In this document: piece by piece, positions 9,683 through 18,478 of the stretch | Position numbering within the stretch: position 1 is the first letter of the stretch | Layout of the letters: the number at the start of each line of letters is the position of its first letter | Translations under genes and position numbers: made by a program | Assembly: GCF_923868895.1 (NCBI RefSeq) | Contig: NZ_OV350343.1 | Location: forward strand, 2,356,001-2,420,000 | Source: Halomonas sp. TD01 | GTDB lineage: Bacteria > Pseudomonadota > Gammaproteobacteria > Pseudomonadales > Halomonadaceae | DNA length: 64,000 nucleotides | Direction: 5' to 3' | The notes under the pieces: model-generated | Database searches by the model: none | What the model was told of the DNA's origin: nothing | What the model saw: the letters and a program-made list of their open reading frames with translations, nothing else

Positions 9683-10713
9683 TGCGCATTCGACCCATTG
9701 CCCGCGACGATTTGGATGGGCTCCAGGCACTTGCGCAACAGGCAGGCGTTGGCTTTACCTCACTGCCGGATAACCGTGAGTTTTTGGCTGGCAAAATTGA
9801 AGCTGCCGCCCGTGCCTTTGAAGAGCGCACACCCGCCGATGATCGACTCTACTTCTTTGTACTGGAAGATGAGCAGAATGGAGAACTGGCCGGTTGTTGT
9901 GCCATCGAGGGCCAAGTAGGTCGCGAAGTGCCGTTTTATAATTATCGGTTAGGCACATTGGCACACTCTTCGGTGCAGTTAGACTTGCACCGTACGATTG
10001 ACACGCTATTTTTAAGCTCCGATCACACCGGCGATGCGGAAGTGTGCTCGCTGTTCTTACGCCCTGAATATCGCGGCGAAGCGAATAAACACCTACGTAA
10101 TGGTGCACTTCTTTCCAAAGCGCGTTGGCTGTTTATTGCTCAGTTTCGTGACCGTTTTCCGCAGAAAGTATTGGCGGAAATGCGTGGTGTGTTTGATGAA
10201 CATAACACCAGCCCTTTTTGGGAAAGTCTGGGTAAACACTTCTTTCCCATGGACTTTAACGAAGCCGATCGGTTAACCGGTCTGGGGCAGAAAAGCTTTA
10301 TCGGCGAGCTGATGCCTAAGTTTCCGATCTACACCACGTTTATGTCGGAAGAGGCGCGTGCCTGCATTGGCCAAGTGCACCGCCATACGCGTCCCGCTTT
10401 GGAAATGCTCAAGAAAGAAGGACTACGCTGGGAAGGCTATGTCGATATTTTCGATGGTGGCCCCACGGTGGAGGCCTATATTGACGACGTGCGGGCGATT
10501 CGTAATTCACGGCTCTGCCAGGTGGAAGTTTCACAAAGCGCACCAGACGAGAGCGTTAGCCGCTGGCTGGCAGCCACTACCGAGATGCTTAACTTCACCG
10601 CTAGTTGGATAGGCCGCGCGCCTACCCAGGAAAACACTATCGTGCTTAACCAGCAAGAAGCGGACCGCCTGGGTGTGACAACGGGTGACCACGTTCGTTT
10701 GTTGGAAACCTAG
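9682..10713 (+). CDS. astA: Arginine N-succinyltransferase subunit AruG-like (AstA2)
   Basis: The second AstA paralogue, 343 residues. Its ATG shares one base with the stop codon of the first copy, so the two are translationally coupled, as expected for subunits made in equal amounts. Shared blocks include SPFWESLGKHFFPMDF, KSFIGELMPKFPIY and VDIFDGGPTV, while the N- and C-termini differ clearly. It completes the heteromeric succinyltransferase of the Pseudomonas AruFG type. By family precedent this is the more canonical arginine-active subunit. About 90 bases separate it from astD. Confidence 0.94.
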   Translation: MRIRPIARDDLDGLQALAQQAGVGFTSLPDNREFLAGKIEAAARAFEERTPADDRLYFFVLEDEQNGELAGCCAIEGQVGREVPFYNYRLGTLAHSSVQLDLHRTIDTLFLSSDHTGDAEVCSLFLRPEYRGEANKHLRNGALLSKARWLFIAQFRDRFPQKVLAEMRGVFDEHNTSPFWESLGKHFFPMDFNEADRLTGLGQKSFIGELMPKFPIYTTFMSEEARACIGQVHRHTRPALEMLKKEGLRWEGYVDIFDGGPTVEAYIDDVRAIRNSRLCQVEVSQSAPDESVSRWLAATTEMLNFTASWIGRAPTQENTIVLNQQEADRLGVTTGDHVRLLET

Positions 10714-10804
10714 CTCTTCAAAAATAGCGTTTTACGATAGTTTTTCACAATAGCTTTTAAGAACAAGTACACATAACAAGCTCGCATAAGGGAAGGAGAT
10801 AACG

Positions 10805-12280
10805 ATGCACGCCCAACAGCAGCAACTGATTAACGGCGCCTGGGTAACGGGCGATGCCGACACCTTCACAAAGCACGATCCTGTTGCGGGAACACTGCTT
10901 TGGCAAGGTGCTTCGGCTTCAAACGCACAGGTTGGCGCCGCTATCGATGCCGCGCGTGTGGCTTTCCCTGAATGGGCGCGCACAACGTTTGCTGAGCGCC
11001 AAGCACTTGTTGAACGGTTTGTTGACGTGCTGACGGCCCGCCGCGAAGACTTAGCGGTAGCGATTGCCTCTGAGACCGGCAAGCCGCTTTGGGAAGCACG
11101 CACTGAAGCTGGTGCGATGGTCGGTAAGGTGGCGCTATCTATCAAGGCCTACCATGAGCGCACGGGTGAGCGAGAAAAAGAAGTGGGTAGTGCGAAAGCC
11201 GTACTGCGTCATCGCCCTCACGGTGTCATGGTGGTATTTGGCCCCTACAACTTCCCCGGCCACCTGCCCAACGGCCATATGGTGCCCGCGTTGCTCGCTG
11301 GCAATACCGTGGTGTTTAAACCCAGCGACCAAACGCCGCTTACTGCCGATTTAACTCTGCAATGCTGGGTGGAAGCGGGGCTGCCTGCTGGGGTGATTAA
11401 CTTAGTACAGGGTGGTGTCGCTGTAGGGCAAGCCTTAGCAGCGCATCCAGGTATCGATGGCCTGCTGTTTACTGGTAGCGCGAAAGTGGGTGGCATGCTG
11501 CAGCAGCAGTTCGCCGGGCAGTTGGATAAAATCCTCGCCTTGGAGCTGGGCGGCAACAACCCGTTAATAGTGAAAGATGTCGACGATGAGCGTGCTGCCG
11601 TACTGACTATTTTGCAGTCGGCGTTTTTATCCGGCGGCCAGCGCTGTACCTGTGCCCGTCGTTTGATGGTGCCGAATGGAGAGGTCGGTGACCGCCTGAT
11701 CGACGCACTTTCTGATGCTATCGCCAAGCTACATGTGGCCGGACAGTTTGAGGAAGCACCTGCTGCGCCGTTCTATGGCGGTTTGGTCAGCGTGGCGGCT
11801 GCCGATGGTTTGCTCAAGGCGCAAGACGAGCTGGAGGCCATGGGCGGTACGGTGATTAACCGTATGCAACGCCTTAAAGATAACACCAGCCTATTAAGCC
11901 CTGCATTGATTGATGTAACGGGAATGGACGTGCCCGACGAGGAGCATTTCGGCCCGTTGCTGAAAATCCATCGTTACAGCGATTGGGATGAAGCGTTAGC
12001 GCTGGCTAACGATACACGCTATGGCTTGTCTGCAGGACTCATCGGTGGCGATAAAGCTGACTGGGACGACTTTCTGCTGCGCATTCGTGCAGGGATTGTT
12101 AACTGGAACCGCCAAACCACAGGTGCCTCTGGCGACGCCCCCTTTGGCGGCGTAGGCGACAGCGGTAACCATCGCCCAAGCGCTTACTATGCGGCGGACT
12201 ACTGCGCTTACCCGGTGGCGTCTATGGAAGCCGACACCTTGGAAATGCCAGAAACTCTGCCGCCGGGAGTCAACCTATGA
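10805..12280 (+). CDS. astD: Succinylglutamate-semialdehyde dehydrogenase AstD (AruD)
   Basis: A 491-residue aldehyde dehydrogenase. The catalytic Cys281 lies in [11 protein letters not shown] and the general base Glu247 in [24 protein letters not shown] (about 145-158) and the TGSAKVGG turn (about 223-230) form the cofactor region. It oxidises N-succinylglutamate 5-semialdehyde to succinylglutamate with NAD+. The [20 protein letters not shown] block is typical of AstD rather than of other aldehyde dehydrogenases. GGAAGGAG precedes the ATG. The stop codon overlaps the astB ATG (ATGA), so these two are coupled. Confidence 0.96.
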   Translation: MHAQQQQLINGAWVTGDADTFTKHDPVAGTLLWQGASASNAQVGAAIDAARVAFPEWARTTFAERQALVERFVDVLTARREDLAVAIASETGKPLWEARTEAGAMVGKVALSIKAYHERTGEREKEVGSAKAVLRHRPHGVMVVFGPYNFPGHLPNGHMVPALLAGNTVVFKPSDQTPLTADLTLQCWVEAGLPAGVINLVQGGVAVGQALAAHPGIDGLLFTGSAKVGGMLQQQFAGQLDKILALELGGNNPLIVKDVDDERAAVLTILQSAFLSGGQRCTCARRLMVPNGEVGDRLIDALSDAIAKLHVAGQFEEAPAAPFYGGLVSVAAADGLLKAQDELEAMGGTVINRMQRLKDNTSLLSPALIDVTGMDVPDEEHFGPLLKIHRYSDWDEALALANDTRYGLSAGLIGGDKADWDDFLLRIRAGIVNWNRQTTGASGDAPFGGVGDSGNHRPSAYYAADYCAYPVASMEADTLEMPETLPPGVNL

Positions 12281-13659
12281 GCGACGTGGTGAATAGCAAC
12301 GTAGTGAATAGCAACGTCAGAGAAGTCAATTTTGACGGTTTGGTAGGGCCAACCCATAACTACTCAGGTCTGGCCCACGGCAACGTGGCGTCTATGAGTC
12401 ATGGTGGGTTGGTTTCCAACCCGAAAGAGGGCGCGTTACAGGGGCTTGCCAAGATGAAGTCGCTGATGGACGCGGGCTACGCCCAGGGCGTCCTGCCTCC
12501 TCAACAGCGCCCGGATGTAGGCGCACTAAGAGATTTAGGTTTCAGCGGCAGTAATAGTGACGTGCTCACCCGAGCTGCAAAAGAGGCCCCTCAGCTGCTG
12601 CGGGCGGTTTGCTCGGCTTCCAGCATGTGGACGGCCAACGCAGGCACCGTTACCCCCAGTATTGACGCGCCTGATCGCCGGGTGCATTTCACACCAGCGA
12701 ACCTACAGTCGAGCTTTCATCGCTACCTGGAGCCGCAAACCACCGGTCGTGTGCTACAGGCTATTTTCCACGATGAACAGCACTTTGCTCACCATCCAGT
12801 ACTGCCTGCAACGCCTGCCTTTTCTGATGAAGGTGCCGCGAATCATACCCGACTATGCGGTGAACATGGCGAGCCAGGTGTTCACCTGTTTGTGTATGGT
12901 CGCCAAGCATTTGGTGACGTGCGTAGCGGTGAGCGTGAGCCAAAACGCTTCCCCGCTCGGCAAACCCTGGAAGCCAGTCAAGCGGTGGCCCGCCAGCATG
13001 GGCTAACGGATGCACAAACGGTGTTTGCTCAGCAGCACCCAGATGCCATCGACGCGGGTGTCTTCCATAACGATGTGATTGCCGTGGGTAATGGCCCCGT
13101 GCTGCTCTATCACGAAATGGCCTTTTGGGATGAAACGCGCACCTTGGATGAGCTGCGCGCCAAAATGTCTACGCCACTGATTCCGGTGCGAGTTCCGTTA
13201 GACGCGGTGAGCATGGAAGATGCGGTAGCATCGTACTTGTTCAACTCCCAGCTACTTTCCAACCCGGACGGCACCATGACGCTGGTAGTGCCCAGCGAAT
13301 GCCAAGAGCGCGAAGCCGTCTGGCGCACGATTCAGGACTTTATTCTGGCGGGCAATAACCCTATTGGTGAAGTGGTCGTTAAAGATGTTAAGCAGAGCAT
13401 GCGCAACGGCGGTGGCCCCGCCTGCCTGCGTTTGCGTGTTGCTTTATCGGAAGCTGAACAGGCAGCGTTGACCGGCCGCGTGTTAATGAATGATGCGCTG
13501 TACGATGACCTGACCGCCTGGGTTAATCGCCACTACCGTGATCGCCTAGCGGCAGATGACCTTGCCGACCCCCAGCTCGCCACTGAAGTGCTCACCGCGC
13601 TGGACGAGCTAACGCAATTGCTAAAGGTTGGGCCTGTCTATCCGTTCCAATTGAGTTAA
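12277..13659 (+). CDS. astB: N-succinylarginine dihydrolase AstB (AruB)
   Basis: A 460-residue, full-length member of the amidinotransferase-like fold. The catalytic triad is visible: Glu185 in SDEGAANH, His264 in AGVFHNDVI and Cys383 in [11 protein letters not shown], corresponding to Glu174/His248/Cys365 of the E. coli enzyme. It hydrolyses succinylarginine to succinylornithine, CO2 and two ammonia. The first 14 residues are an extra tail encoded by a 15-bp tandem repeat (VVNSN twice) before the conserved [15 protein letters not shown]. The ATGA overlap with astD supports the annotated start. It is the last gene before the operon terminator; astE, which would complete the pathway, does not follow. 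Confidence 0.96.
   Translation: MSDVVNSNVVNSNVREVNFDGLVGPTHNYSGLAHGNVASMSHGGLVSNPKEGALQGLAKMKSLMDAGYAQGVLPPQQRPDVGALRDLGFSGSNSDVLTRAAKEAPQLLRAVCSASSMWTANAGTVTPSIDAPDRRVHFTPANLQSSFHRYLEPQTTGRVLQAIFHDEQHFAHHPVLPATPAFSDEGAANHTRLCGEHGEPGVHLFVYGRQAFGDVRSGEREPKRFPARQTLEASQAVARQHGLTDAQTVFAQQHPDAIDAGVFHNDVIAVGNGPVLLYHEMAFWDETRTLDELRAKMSTPLIPVRVPLDAVSMEDAVASYLFNSQLLSNPDGTMTLVVPSECQEREAVWRTIQDFILAGNNPIGEVVVKDVKQSMRNGGGPACLRLRVALSEAEQAALTGRVLMNDALYDDLTAWVNRHYRDRLAADDLADPQLATEVLTALDELTQLLKVGPVYPFQLS
12286..12315 (+). repeat. 15-bp tandem duplication in the 5' end of astB
   Basis: GTGGTGAATAGCAAC is followed immediately by GTAGTGAATAGCAAC, one mismatch in 15 bases. It keeps the frame and adds a duplicated VVNSN to the astB N-terminus. 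Confidence 0.9.
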
Positions 13660-13676
13660 CCACTCTAGCTCAGTAC

Positions 13677-13711
13677 GCAAAAACGCCAAGGCACTGCCTT
13701 GGCGTTTTTGC
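13677..13711 (+). terminator. Strong terminator of the ast operon
   Basis: A perfect 15-bp inverted repeat (GCAAAAACGCCAAGG / CCTTGGCGTTTTTGC) with a 5-base loop. The stem carries its own A-run and T-run, so it can act in both directions. It sits 17 bases after astB and is also read from the other side by the pseudogene remnant. Confidence 0.9.
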
Positions 13712-13719
13712 TTCATCGA

Positions 13720-14201
13720 GCATCGCCACCGCAAAATCCTCCATTGAAATACGAGACTCTCCGTTCTTGTCCACGCTGTGCGCGTTTCAGCAAGGCACCG
13801 TTAATATTGTGCTTGGCAAACCTTGGCAATTTCTAATGCCGTCACCGGTAGGAAGTCTGTGGCTGTTAAGACCGTCTCACCGTTGCGTCCTGGGGTTAGT
13901 AATCGAGCCACACGTTGTTCTGCGAGGGCGCTCTCTAGATATCACATCCGTTAGTCACCAACAGCGCTTCTTGCCCCTCTGGTGGACGAACAGCGCTGAT
14001 CAGTAAATCTTTGCCCTCAACCACCTGCGCTAACTGGTGCGGGTCGGATATATCGGCGACACAGTAGCTTGCCTCAGCAGGCAGCTTATTACGCTGATTT
14101 TCAGCTCCTACTACGCCAGTGACGTGATGTCCTCGTGCTAACGCTTCACTCATAAGGCGTGTTCCAACGTCGCCTGCGGCACCCAATATCGCGATTTTCA
14201 T
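13720..14201 (-). pseudogene. Decayed NAD(P)-binding SDR (atypical short-chain oxidoreductase)
   Basis: The first 88 codons are intact: MKIAILGAAGDVGTRLMSEAL is a clean Rossmann NAD(P)-binding start, and the frame runs to a stop at 13935. Beyond it, other frames of the same strand still encode recognisable pieces: PGRNGETVLTATDFLP then IAKVCQAQY, and further on VDKNGESRISMEDFAVAMLD, the usual C-terminal motif of this family. These pieces are out of frame with one another and the segment between them is too short, so at least two frameshifts plus an internal deletion have occurred. The tail runs into the ast terminator. The parent was probably a 210-residue SDR with NAD_binding_10-type fold; no function should remain. 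Confidence 0.82.
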
Positions 14202-14233
14202 GATAGTTATTCCTTGATTTAGTTAATCTAGGC

Positions 14234-15199
14234 TTAGTTAATCTTGGATGGGTTGTTGTTGATTTGGTCAGCGCTAGGAAGCGGATTGGCTTTGCCAATG
14301 TTGAGCAGGAAAACACCTGCGCCAATTAATACGATGCCTAGTAGTAAGCCCTCAGGGGCGGCTTCTCCCTGGAGGAAGATGGCAACAGGCACCCCCACGA
14401 CAGCTCCAACGGAACCCAGTAAGCTCAGGAACACAGGGCCACCGCTTTTCTGCAGCAGGAACAGTAGTAAGAATTGGCCAGCGAACACTAGCGCTTGGAG
14501 CGCAATCAGCATGATGGGCAAGTGGTGTTGAGTTGGAACATTTAATGAAAAAACCGGTAAAAACCCTACTCCTAACAGGATTACAACGGCGGCGATGAGC
14601 ATGCCGGGGGCTAGCGCATCGCTGGATACGCCTTCAGGCCAGCGTAATGTTCGGTAAACGTTGCCGATGGCTAATAGCACTGGCCCAGCCAGGGCAATGA
14701 GGATCCATAAGTGATCGGCATCAGGCGCTGAAAGCTTATTGGCGGCTAAGGTGATAGCACCCAACAGCGCAGACATAACGCCAGCCGCTCGAATAAATTG
14801 AAACTTTTCTATTTTCAATAACAGCGCACCAACGTAGGTGAGAAGCGGCGGTAGCGTAATGATCAGCGCAACGAACCCAGCACCCACATGCGGGATAGCG
14901 GAGAAAAAGATCAAGTTAGAGCCAGCCACGCCAAGCAGTGCGGATACTGAGTAATACTCGACGGTGCGGAGGTTGATAGGCGGTAAATGGCCGCGTATTG
15001 CTGAGATGGCCAGCAAAATAAGCGCAGCCCCTGTGATTGACCAAAACAGAAATGCGAGTGCTGATAGCTGCATTTCCCCGGCAAGTTTAGCCAAATTTGT
15101 CGATAGGCCAAGTAGTGCTCCACCTGATAGTAGGTAAATCAGTGGAGCAAGCCAGACCCTTTTTGGTGAGTGTGTTGCAATTGTGTTTGATAATGTCAT
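14234..15199 (-). CDS. DMT-family (EamA) transporter
   Basis: A 321-residue integral membrane protein with about ten hydrophobic segments in two EamA-like halves, typical of the drug/metabolite transporter superfamily. I chose the ATG at 15199 (MTLSNTIATHS) rather than an in-frame start 78 bases upstream, because the longer version would place two palindromic operators inside the coding sequence. Substrate is unknown. It is divergent from a MarR regulator, and the two operators lie just upstream of its start, so it is very likely repressed by that regulator and induced by a small molecule. It lies 32 bases upstream of the pseudogene on the same strand. Confidence 0.9.
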   Translation of the reverse strand: MTLSNTIATHSPKRVWLAPLIYLLSGGALLGLSTNLAKLAGEMQLSALAFLFWSITGAALILLAISAIRGHLPPINLRTVEYYSVSALLGVAGSNLIFFSAIPHVGAGFVALIITLPPLLTYVGALLLKIEKFQFIRAAGVMSALLGAITLAANKLSAPDADHLWILIALAGPVLLAIGNVYRTLRWPEGVSSDALAPGMLIAAVVILLGVGFLPVFSLNVPTQHHLPIMLIALQALVFAGQFLLLFLLQKSGGPVFLSLLGSVGAVVGVPVAIFLQGEAAPEGLLLGIVLIGAGVFLLNIGKANPLPSADQINNNPSKIN

Positions 15200-15220
15200 C
15201 AGATACGCTCTCGATTGATG

Positions 15221-15234
15221 TCTTGATATCAAGA
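15221..15234. promoter_or_regulatory. Palindromic operator 1 (MarR/DMT divergent region)
   Basis: TCTTGATATCAAGA is a perfect 14-bp palindrome 22 bases upstream of the transporter ATG. It partly overlaps a candidate -10 (TATATC on the minus strand, 15238-15233). Confidence 0.75.
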
Positions 15235-15247
15235 TATATGCCGGGTT

Positions 15248-15261
15248 TCTTGACGTCAAGA
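15248..15261. promoter_or_regulatory. Palindromic operator 2 (MarR/DMT divergent region)
   Basis: TCTTGACGTCAAGA is a perfect 14-bp palindrome differing from operator 1 only at the two central bases. The centres are 27 bp apart. It contains a TTGACG that could be the -35 of the minus-strand transporter promoter, with a 15-base spacer to the -10 candidate. Confidence 0.75.
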
Positions 15262-15299
15262 TAAATGAGCTGAGCAATAATTAGGAGCGCAGTACTTCT

Positions 15300-15803
15300 A
15301 TGGATCATGTGGATAGGGATCATGTGGATAGCATTCTTAATCAGTGGCGGCAGGAAAGGCCTGACCTTAATGTTGCACCGATGGCCACCCTTGGACGGAT
15401 TAAGCGACTGAACTACTGCTTAAACCGTGAACTAGAAAAAACCTGGACAAAGTACGGGCTGAATGGTGCAAGCTTTGACGTTTTGGCGACCCTTCGTCGA
15501 GAAGGCCCCCCATTTGCGTTGTCGCCAGGGGGGTTGATGGCTTCCACGATGGTGACCTCTGGCACCATGACTCACCGTATCAACCTGTTGGAAAAGGCTG
15601 GTTTGATTGAGCGGGTCAAAAACCCAGAGGATGGGCGCGGTTTTTTGATCTCTCTTTCACAGCGTGGTTTTGAATTGATTGATGAGGCGGTTACCGCTCA
15701 TGTGGAAGCTCAGGCGCAGCTCACTAGCGGCTTAAGTGAAGAACAACTGGCGCAATTAGATGCTCTGCTGAAGCAGTTTTTAGCGGGATTGGAGCAACAG
15801 TAA
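15300..15803 (+). CDS. MarR-family transcriptional regulator
   Basis: A 167-residue winged helix-turn-helix protein: helices around 30-60, recognition region near LSPGGLMASTMVTSGTMTHRI (about 75-98) and the wing LIERVKNPEDGRGFLISLS. MarR proteins are dimeric repressors released by small phenolic or other ligands. It starts 38 bases from operator 2 and divergently from the EamA transporter, so it probably represses both itself and the transporter. The first codons contain a 15-bp tandem duplication giving DHVDRDHVD. GGAG lies 12 bases before the ATG, a rather long spacing, so expression may be low. Confidence 0.92.
   Translation: MDHVDRDHVDSILNQWRQERPDLNVAPMATLGRIKRLNYCLNRELEKTWTKYGLNGASFDVLATLRREGPPFALSPGGLMASTMVTSGTMTHRINLLEKAGLIERVKNPEDGRGFLISLSQRGFELIDEAVTAHVEAQAQLTSGLSEEQLAQLDALLKQFLAGLEQQ
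15303..15332 (+). repeat. 15-bp tandem duplication in the 5' end of the MarR gene
   Basis: GATCATGTGGATAGG is followed directly by GATCATGTGGATAGC, one mismatch in 15. It is in frame and lengthens the N-terminus by five residues. Confidence 0.9.
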
Positions 15804-15870
15804 TATGTGCCATAACCGCTTACACATCGATATATGCTGCGCTCACTTATAAAAGTGTTGAGGTGTTGGA

Positions 15871-16464
15871 ATGAGCGAGCAAACATATCTCGAAAAGTCA
15901 CTCAGCGCTGCGGTTTATCCGCCATTAAAGCGGGCGCTTGGCGTTGTAGACACTACCTTGCCTAGGGTTGCCGTTGATGCAGGCTGCGGAGCAGGGCGCG
16001 ATGCACTGTTCTTGATGGAGCACGGCTATACGGTGCATGCCTATGATAAAAGTGATGTGGCGATAGCTCGATTAGAGGAGGTTGGAGGGCGCTATATTAA
16101 TCAAACTCTAATTTCTCAAGTGTGCAGCTTTGAGCGGTTTGTGTATCCAAAAACGGCGCCCATTAATGCATGCTCAAGCCTATTTTTTTGTGATCCTGGG
16201 CTATTTGCCAGCGCTTGGCAAAACCTTACGCGTTCACTATTGAAGGGCGGTGTATTCTGTGGCCATTTTATGGGCCCCAATGACACCTGGGCAAAAATGG
16301 GGCGAGGAGATTTATCGATACACACCTATTCTGATATCCAAGCGCTTTTTAAGGATCAGTTTAAGGTAATAGATATTGTTGAGCACAACACGGAAGGTAC
16401 GACACTGCTTGGCAAGTCCAAGCATTGGCATATTTATACCGTTGTTGCTCAGAAAGTCATTTGA
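15871..16464 (+). CDS. Class I SAM-dependent methyltransferase (TehB-like)
   Basis: A 197-residue methyltransferase with motif I VDAGCGAGRDALFL (about residues 35-48) followed by the acidic end of strand 2 at HAYDKSD. The size, the early motif I and the GRDALFL variant resemble the TehB/thiopurine-type small methyltransferases. The substrate is unknown, and a detoxification role for a tellurite- or thiol-type compound is only a possibility. It lies 67 bases after the MarR gene on the same strand and could share its transcript. Confidence 0.85.
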   Translation: MSEQTYLEKSLSAAVYPPLKRALGVVDTTLPRVAVDAGCGAGRDALFLMEHGYTVHAYDKSDVAIARLEEVGGRYINQTLISQVCSFERFVYPKTAPINACSSLFFCDPGLFASAWQNLTRSLLKGGVFCGHFMGPNDTWAKMGRGDLSIHTYSDIQALFKDQFKVIDIVEHNTEGTTLLGKSKHWHIYTVVAQKVI

Positions 16465-16525
16465 CTACTCCTTACAGGGCTAGTGGATATATCCCGCTGC
16501 GCTGGCGACTAAATTGATCTCGCTA

Positions 16526-17503
16526 TTAACTAGCGTCGCTAACAGAGTTCCCACAACTTGCCAGTAAATCATTGGCTCGTTCACGCAAGGCATCCTTCAA
16601 CGCCGTTGGCTTCAGTACGGTGAACCGAAATGGGAGCTGTGCCAGCCAACTGGCAAGCCACTCGAAACTGTCGGTTTGGGTATTGATTAGCAGCCCGCCT
16701 TCCACCTGTTCGTGGGGGCTTGCACAAAGAGCCTGGAAACCGAATACGGCATTAGCGGTGTTGAGATCGGTGTGGAGTATTAGCGACACCTCATAGGGTT
16801 GGCTCCAGGACGAAAAGCTTTCACTCAAAAAATCCGCCGCATCGAAATTGGCTGGGCGCATAAATGTATCGCACTGAAGGTGAACATCGCTGATACGATC
16901 CAGACGAAAGGACCGCATAGCCCCCCGCAAATGACATAAGCCAGCGACATACCAGCGTCCCAACTGAAAAACTAGGCCGTAGGGGTCAATTCTACGCGCT
17001 ATCGGTCCCTGCTGTGGAGAGTGGTAGATAAGCCCCACCGTTCGCATGGTTTCTGTGGCTTTGGTCAGCGTTTCAAGAGCTCGGTTATCAAGGCTGGGTG
17101 CACCACGGGGTAGAATTACCCGAGTGGTATCACTAACACCCCGCATGCGGCTTTTAAGGTTGGCGGGCATCACTCGCTCAAGTTTCGCCTGAGCACTGGC
17201 AATGGCGGGAGCTGCTTCCGTAAGGCCAAGCTGGTGGGCGGCTAGCAACCCCAGGGATATAGCGAGGGTCTCTTCGTCGGTAAACATCATCGGTGGGAGC
17301 TTAAACCCAGCCACTAACCGGTAGCCGCCGTAACGTCCTTGCTCGGTCAAAATCGGCACGCCCATGTCTTCCAGCAGTGTCATGTAACGACGGATGGTGC
17401 GTCGGTCGACGCCGAGGCGCTCTGCTAGTTCGGCACTGCCCATCTGTCCATGGGTCTGCAATAATTCAAGCACAGCAAGCACGCGTGTTGTGGGGTTCGC
17501 CAT
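16526..17503 (-). CDS. WYL-domain helix-turn-helix regulator (YafY type)
   Basis: A 325-residue regulator. The N-terminal DeoR-like HTH (about 1-60) contains AELAERLGVDRRTIRRYMTLL, a connecting region follows, and a WYL domain (about 140-235) contains the signature segments IDPYGLVFQLGRWYVAGLC and RSFRLDRISDV. WYL domains sense nucleotides or other small ligands. I chose the ATG at 17503 because AGGAGGAAG lies just before it; the 15-codon-longer version has no comparable site. It is divergent from the GST gene, 161 bases away, and may control it. Confidence 0.92.
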   Translation of the reverse strand: MANPTTRVLAVLELLQTHGQMGSAELAERLGVDRRTIRRYMTLLEDMGVPILTEQGRYGGYRLVAGFKLPPMMFTDEETLAISLGLLAAHQLGLTEAAPAIASAQAKLERVMPANLKSRMRGVSDTTRVILPRGAPSLDNRALETLTKATETMRTVGLIYHSPQQGPIARRIDPYGLVFQLGRWYVAGLCHLRGAMRSFRLDRISDVHLQCDTFMRPANFDAADFLSESFSSWSQPYEVSLILHTDLNTANAVFGFQALCASPHEQVEGGLLINTQTDSFEWLASWLAQLPFRFTVLKPTALKDALRERANDLLASCGNSVSDAS

Positions 17504-17664
17504 GCGGCCTTCCTCCTGGAACGAGTTTTGAAGCCTGAACTCAAGCATTGCAGACGAATTAAATTATTGCGTTTATATAGGACAAGTTCTCACCTATTTA
17601 CAAATTAACCTGATCTCGCAGTAACTCACGTCATCTGAAGCATTGACTGAAAAAGGAGATCAGC

Positions 17665-18300
17665 ATGTCAGAACTAATTTTTTACACTCACCCTATGTCC
17701 CGCGGCCGTGTGGTGCGCTGGATGCTAGAAGAGCTAGGTATTTCCTACGTGACAAAGGCCATGGAGTACGGCGCTGAGATGAAAAGTCCGGAGTACTTAG
17801 CCATTAATCCCATGGGTAAAATACCGGCGATCAAGCACGGCAACACTGTCGTCACCGAGGTCGCGGCCATCTTGGCTTATCTAGCAGATCAGTTTCCAGA
17901 TAAAAAGCTGGCTCCGCCGTTGGAATCCCCTGCACGCGGTGCTTACTGTCGCTGGCTGTTTTTCATGGCCGGTCCCTTTGAGATGGCCACCAGTGCAATG
18001 GCCTATGGGTGGAAAATTGATGACAGTAACGCCCAGGCCGTTGGCTGTGGCCGCCTAGAAGACAGTATTAATACTCTGGAAAGGGCGCTGGAAAAAACGC
18101 CGTATATTTGTGGCGATCAATTCACCGCAGCGGATATCTTGCTCAGCAGCTACCTATGGTGGGAAATAATGCAGAAAAACATTCCGCCAAAAGAGGTGTT
18201 CAAAGAATACATAGAGCGCACTGAAAGCAGGCCCGCCGCCAAACGTGCGAATGCAATAGATGACGAGCTGGCTACGAAAATGAAGCCTGTTTCATTCTAG
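17665..18300 (+). CDS. Glutathione S-transferase family protein
   Basis: A 211-residue GST. The thioredoxin-like N-terminal domain has HPMSRGRVVRWMLEELG (about 9-25), where Ser12 or Arg13 lie near the active-site position, then the cis-proline motif in NPMGKIPAIKHG and the glutathione-contact TEVAAILAYLAD. The all-helical C-terminal domain contains the N-capping motif FTAADILLSSYLWW. It should conjugate or reduce electrophiles with glutathione in the cytoplasm. AAAAGGAG precedes the ATG. Divergent placement from a WYL regulator suggests inducible expression. Confidence 0.94.
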   Translation: MSELIFYTHPMSRGRVVRWMLEELGISYVTKAMEYGAEMKSPEYLAINPMGKIPAIKHGNTVVTEVAAILAYLADQFPDKKLAPPLESPARGAYCRWLFFMAGPFEMATSAMAYGWKIDDSNAQAVGCGRLEDSINTLERALEKTPYICGDQFTAADILLSSYLWWEIMQKNIPPKEVFKEYIERTESRPAAKRANAIDDELATKMKPVSF

Positions 18301-18398
18301 CGATCATCCTGTGTCATCGCCCTGGTCGGTGGTATTAGCGGGCTGGGGCGTTAGCAGGTCCAGATCACTCGACTCACCGCTGCTTGGAATCTAACTCT

Positions 18399-18427
18399 GT
18401 TGCTGCTCTATTCATGAACGCAGCAAC
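18399..18427. other. Hairpin in the GST-bluB intergenic region
   Basis: GTTGCTGC and GCAGCAAC form an 8-bp stem over a 13-base loop. No T-run follows, so a terminator is doubtful. The 178-base gap shows nothing else clear, and no cobalamin riboswitch was found. Confidence 0.35.
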
Positions 18428-18478
18428 GTTCTGGGGTAGGCTGCACTTATATTTGTATTATCAAAGGCCTTACACCCA

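Noticed and set aside
13935..14201. The 88-codon Rossmann frame as a complete small protein
   Set aside because: Out-of-frame downstream pieces show that it is the front of a decayed longer gene.
18301..18478. Possible cobalamin riboswitch upstream of bluB
   Set aside because: The conserved B12-box core is not present; only an 8-bp hairpin without a T-run is seen.
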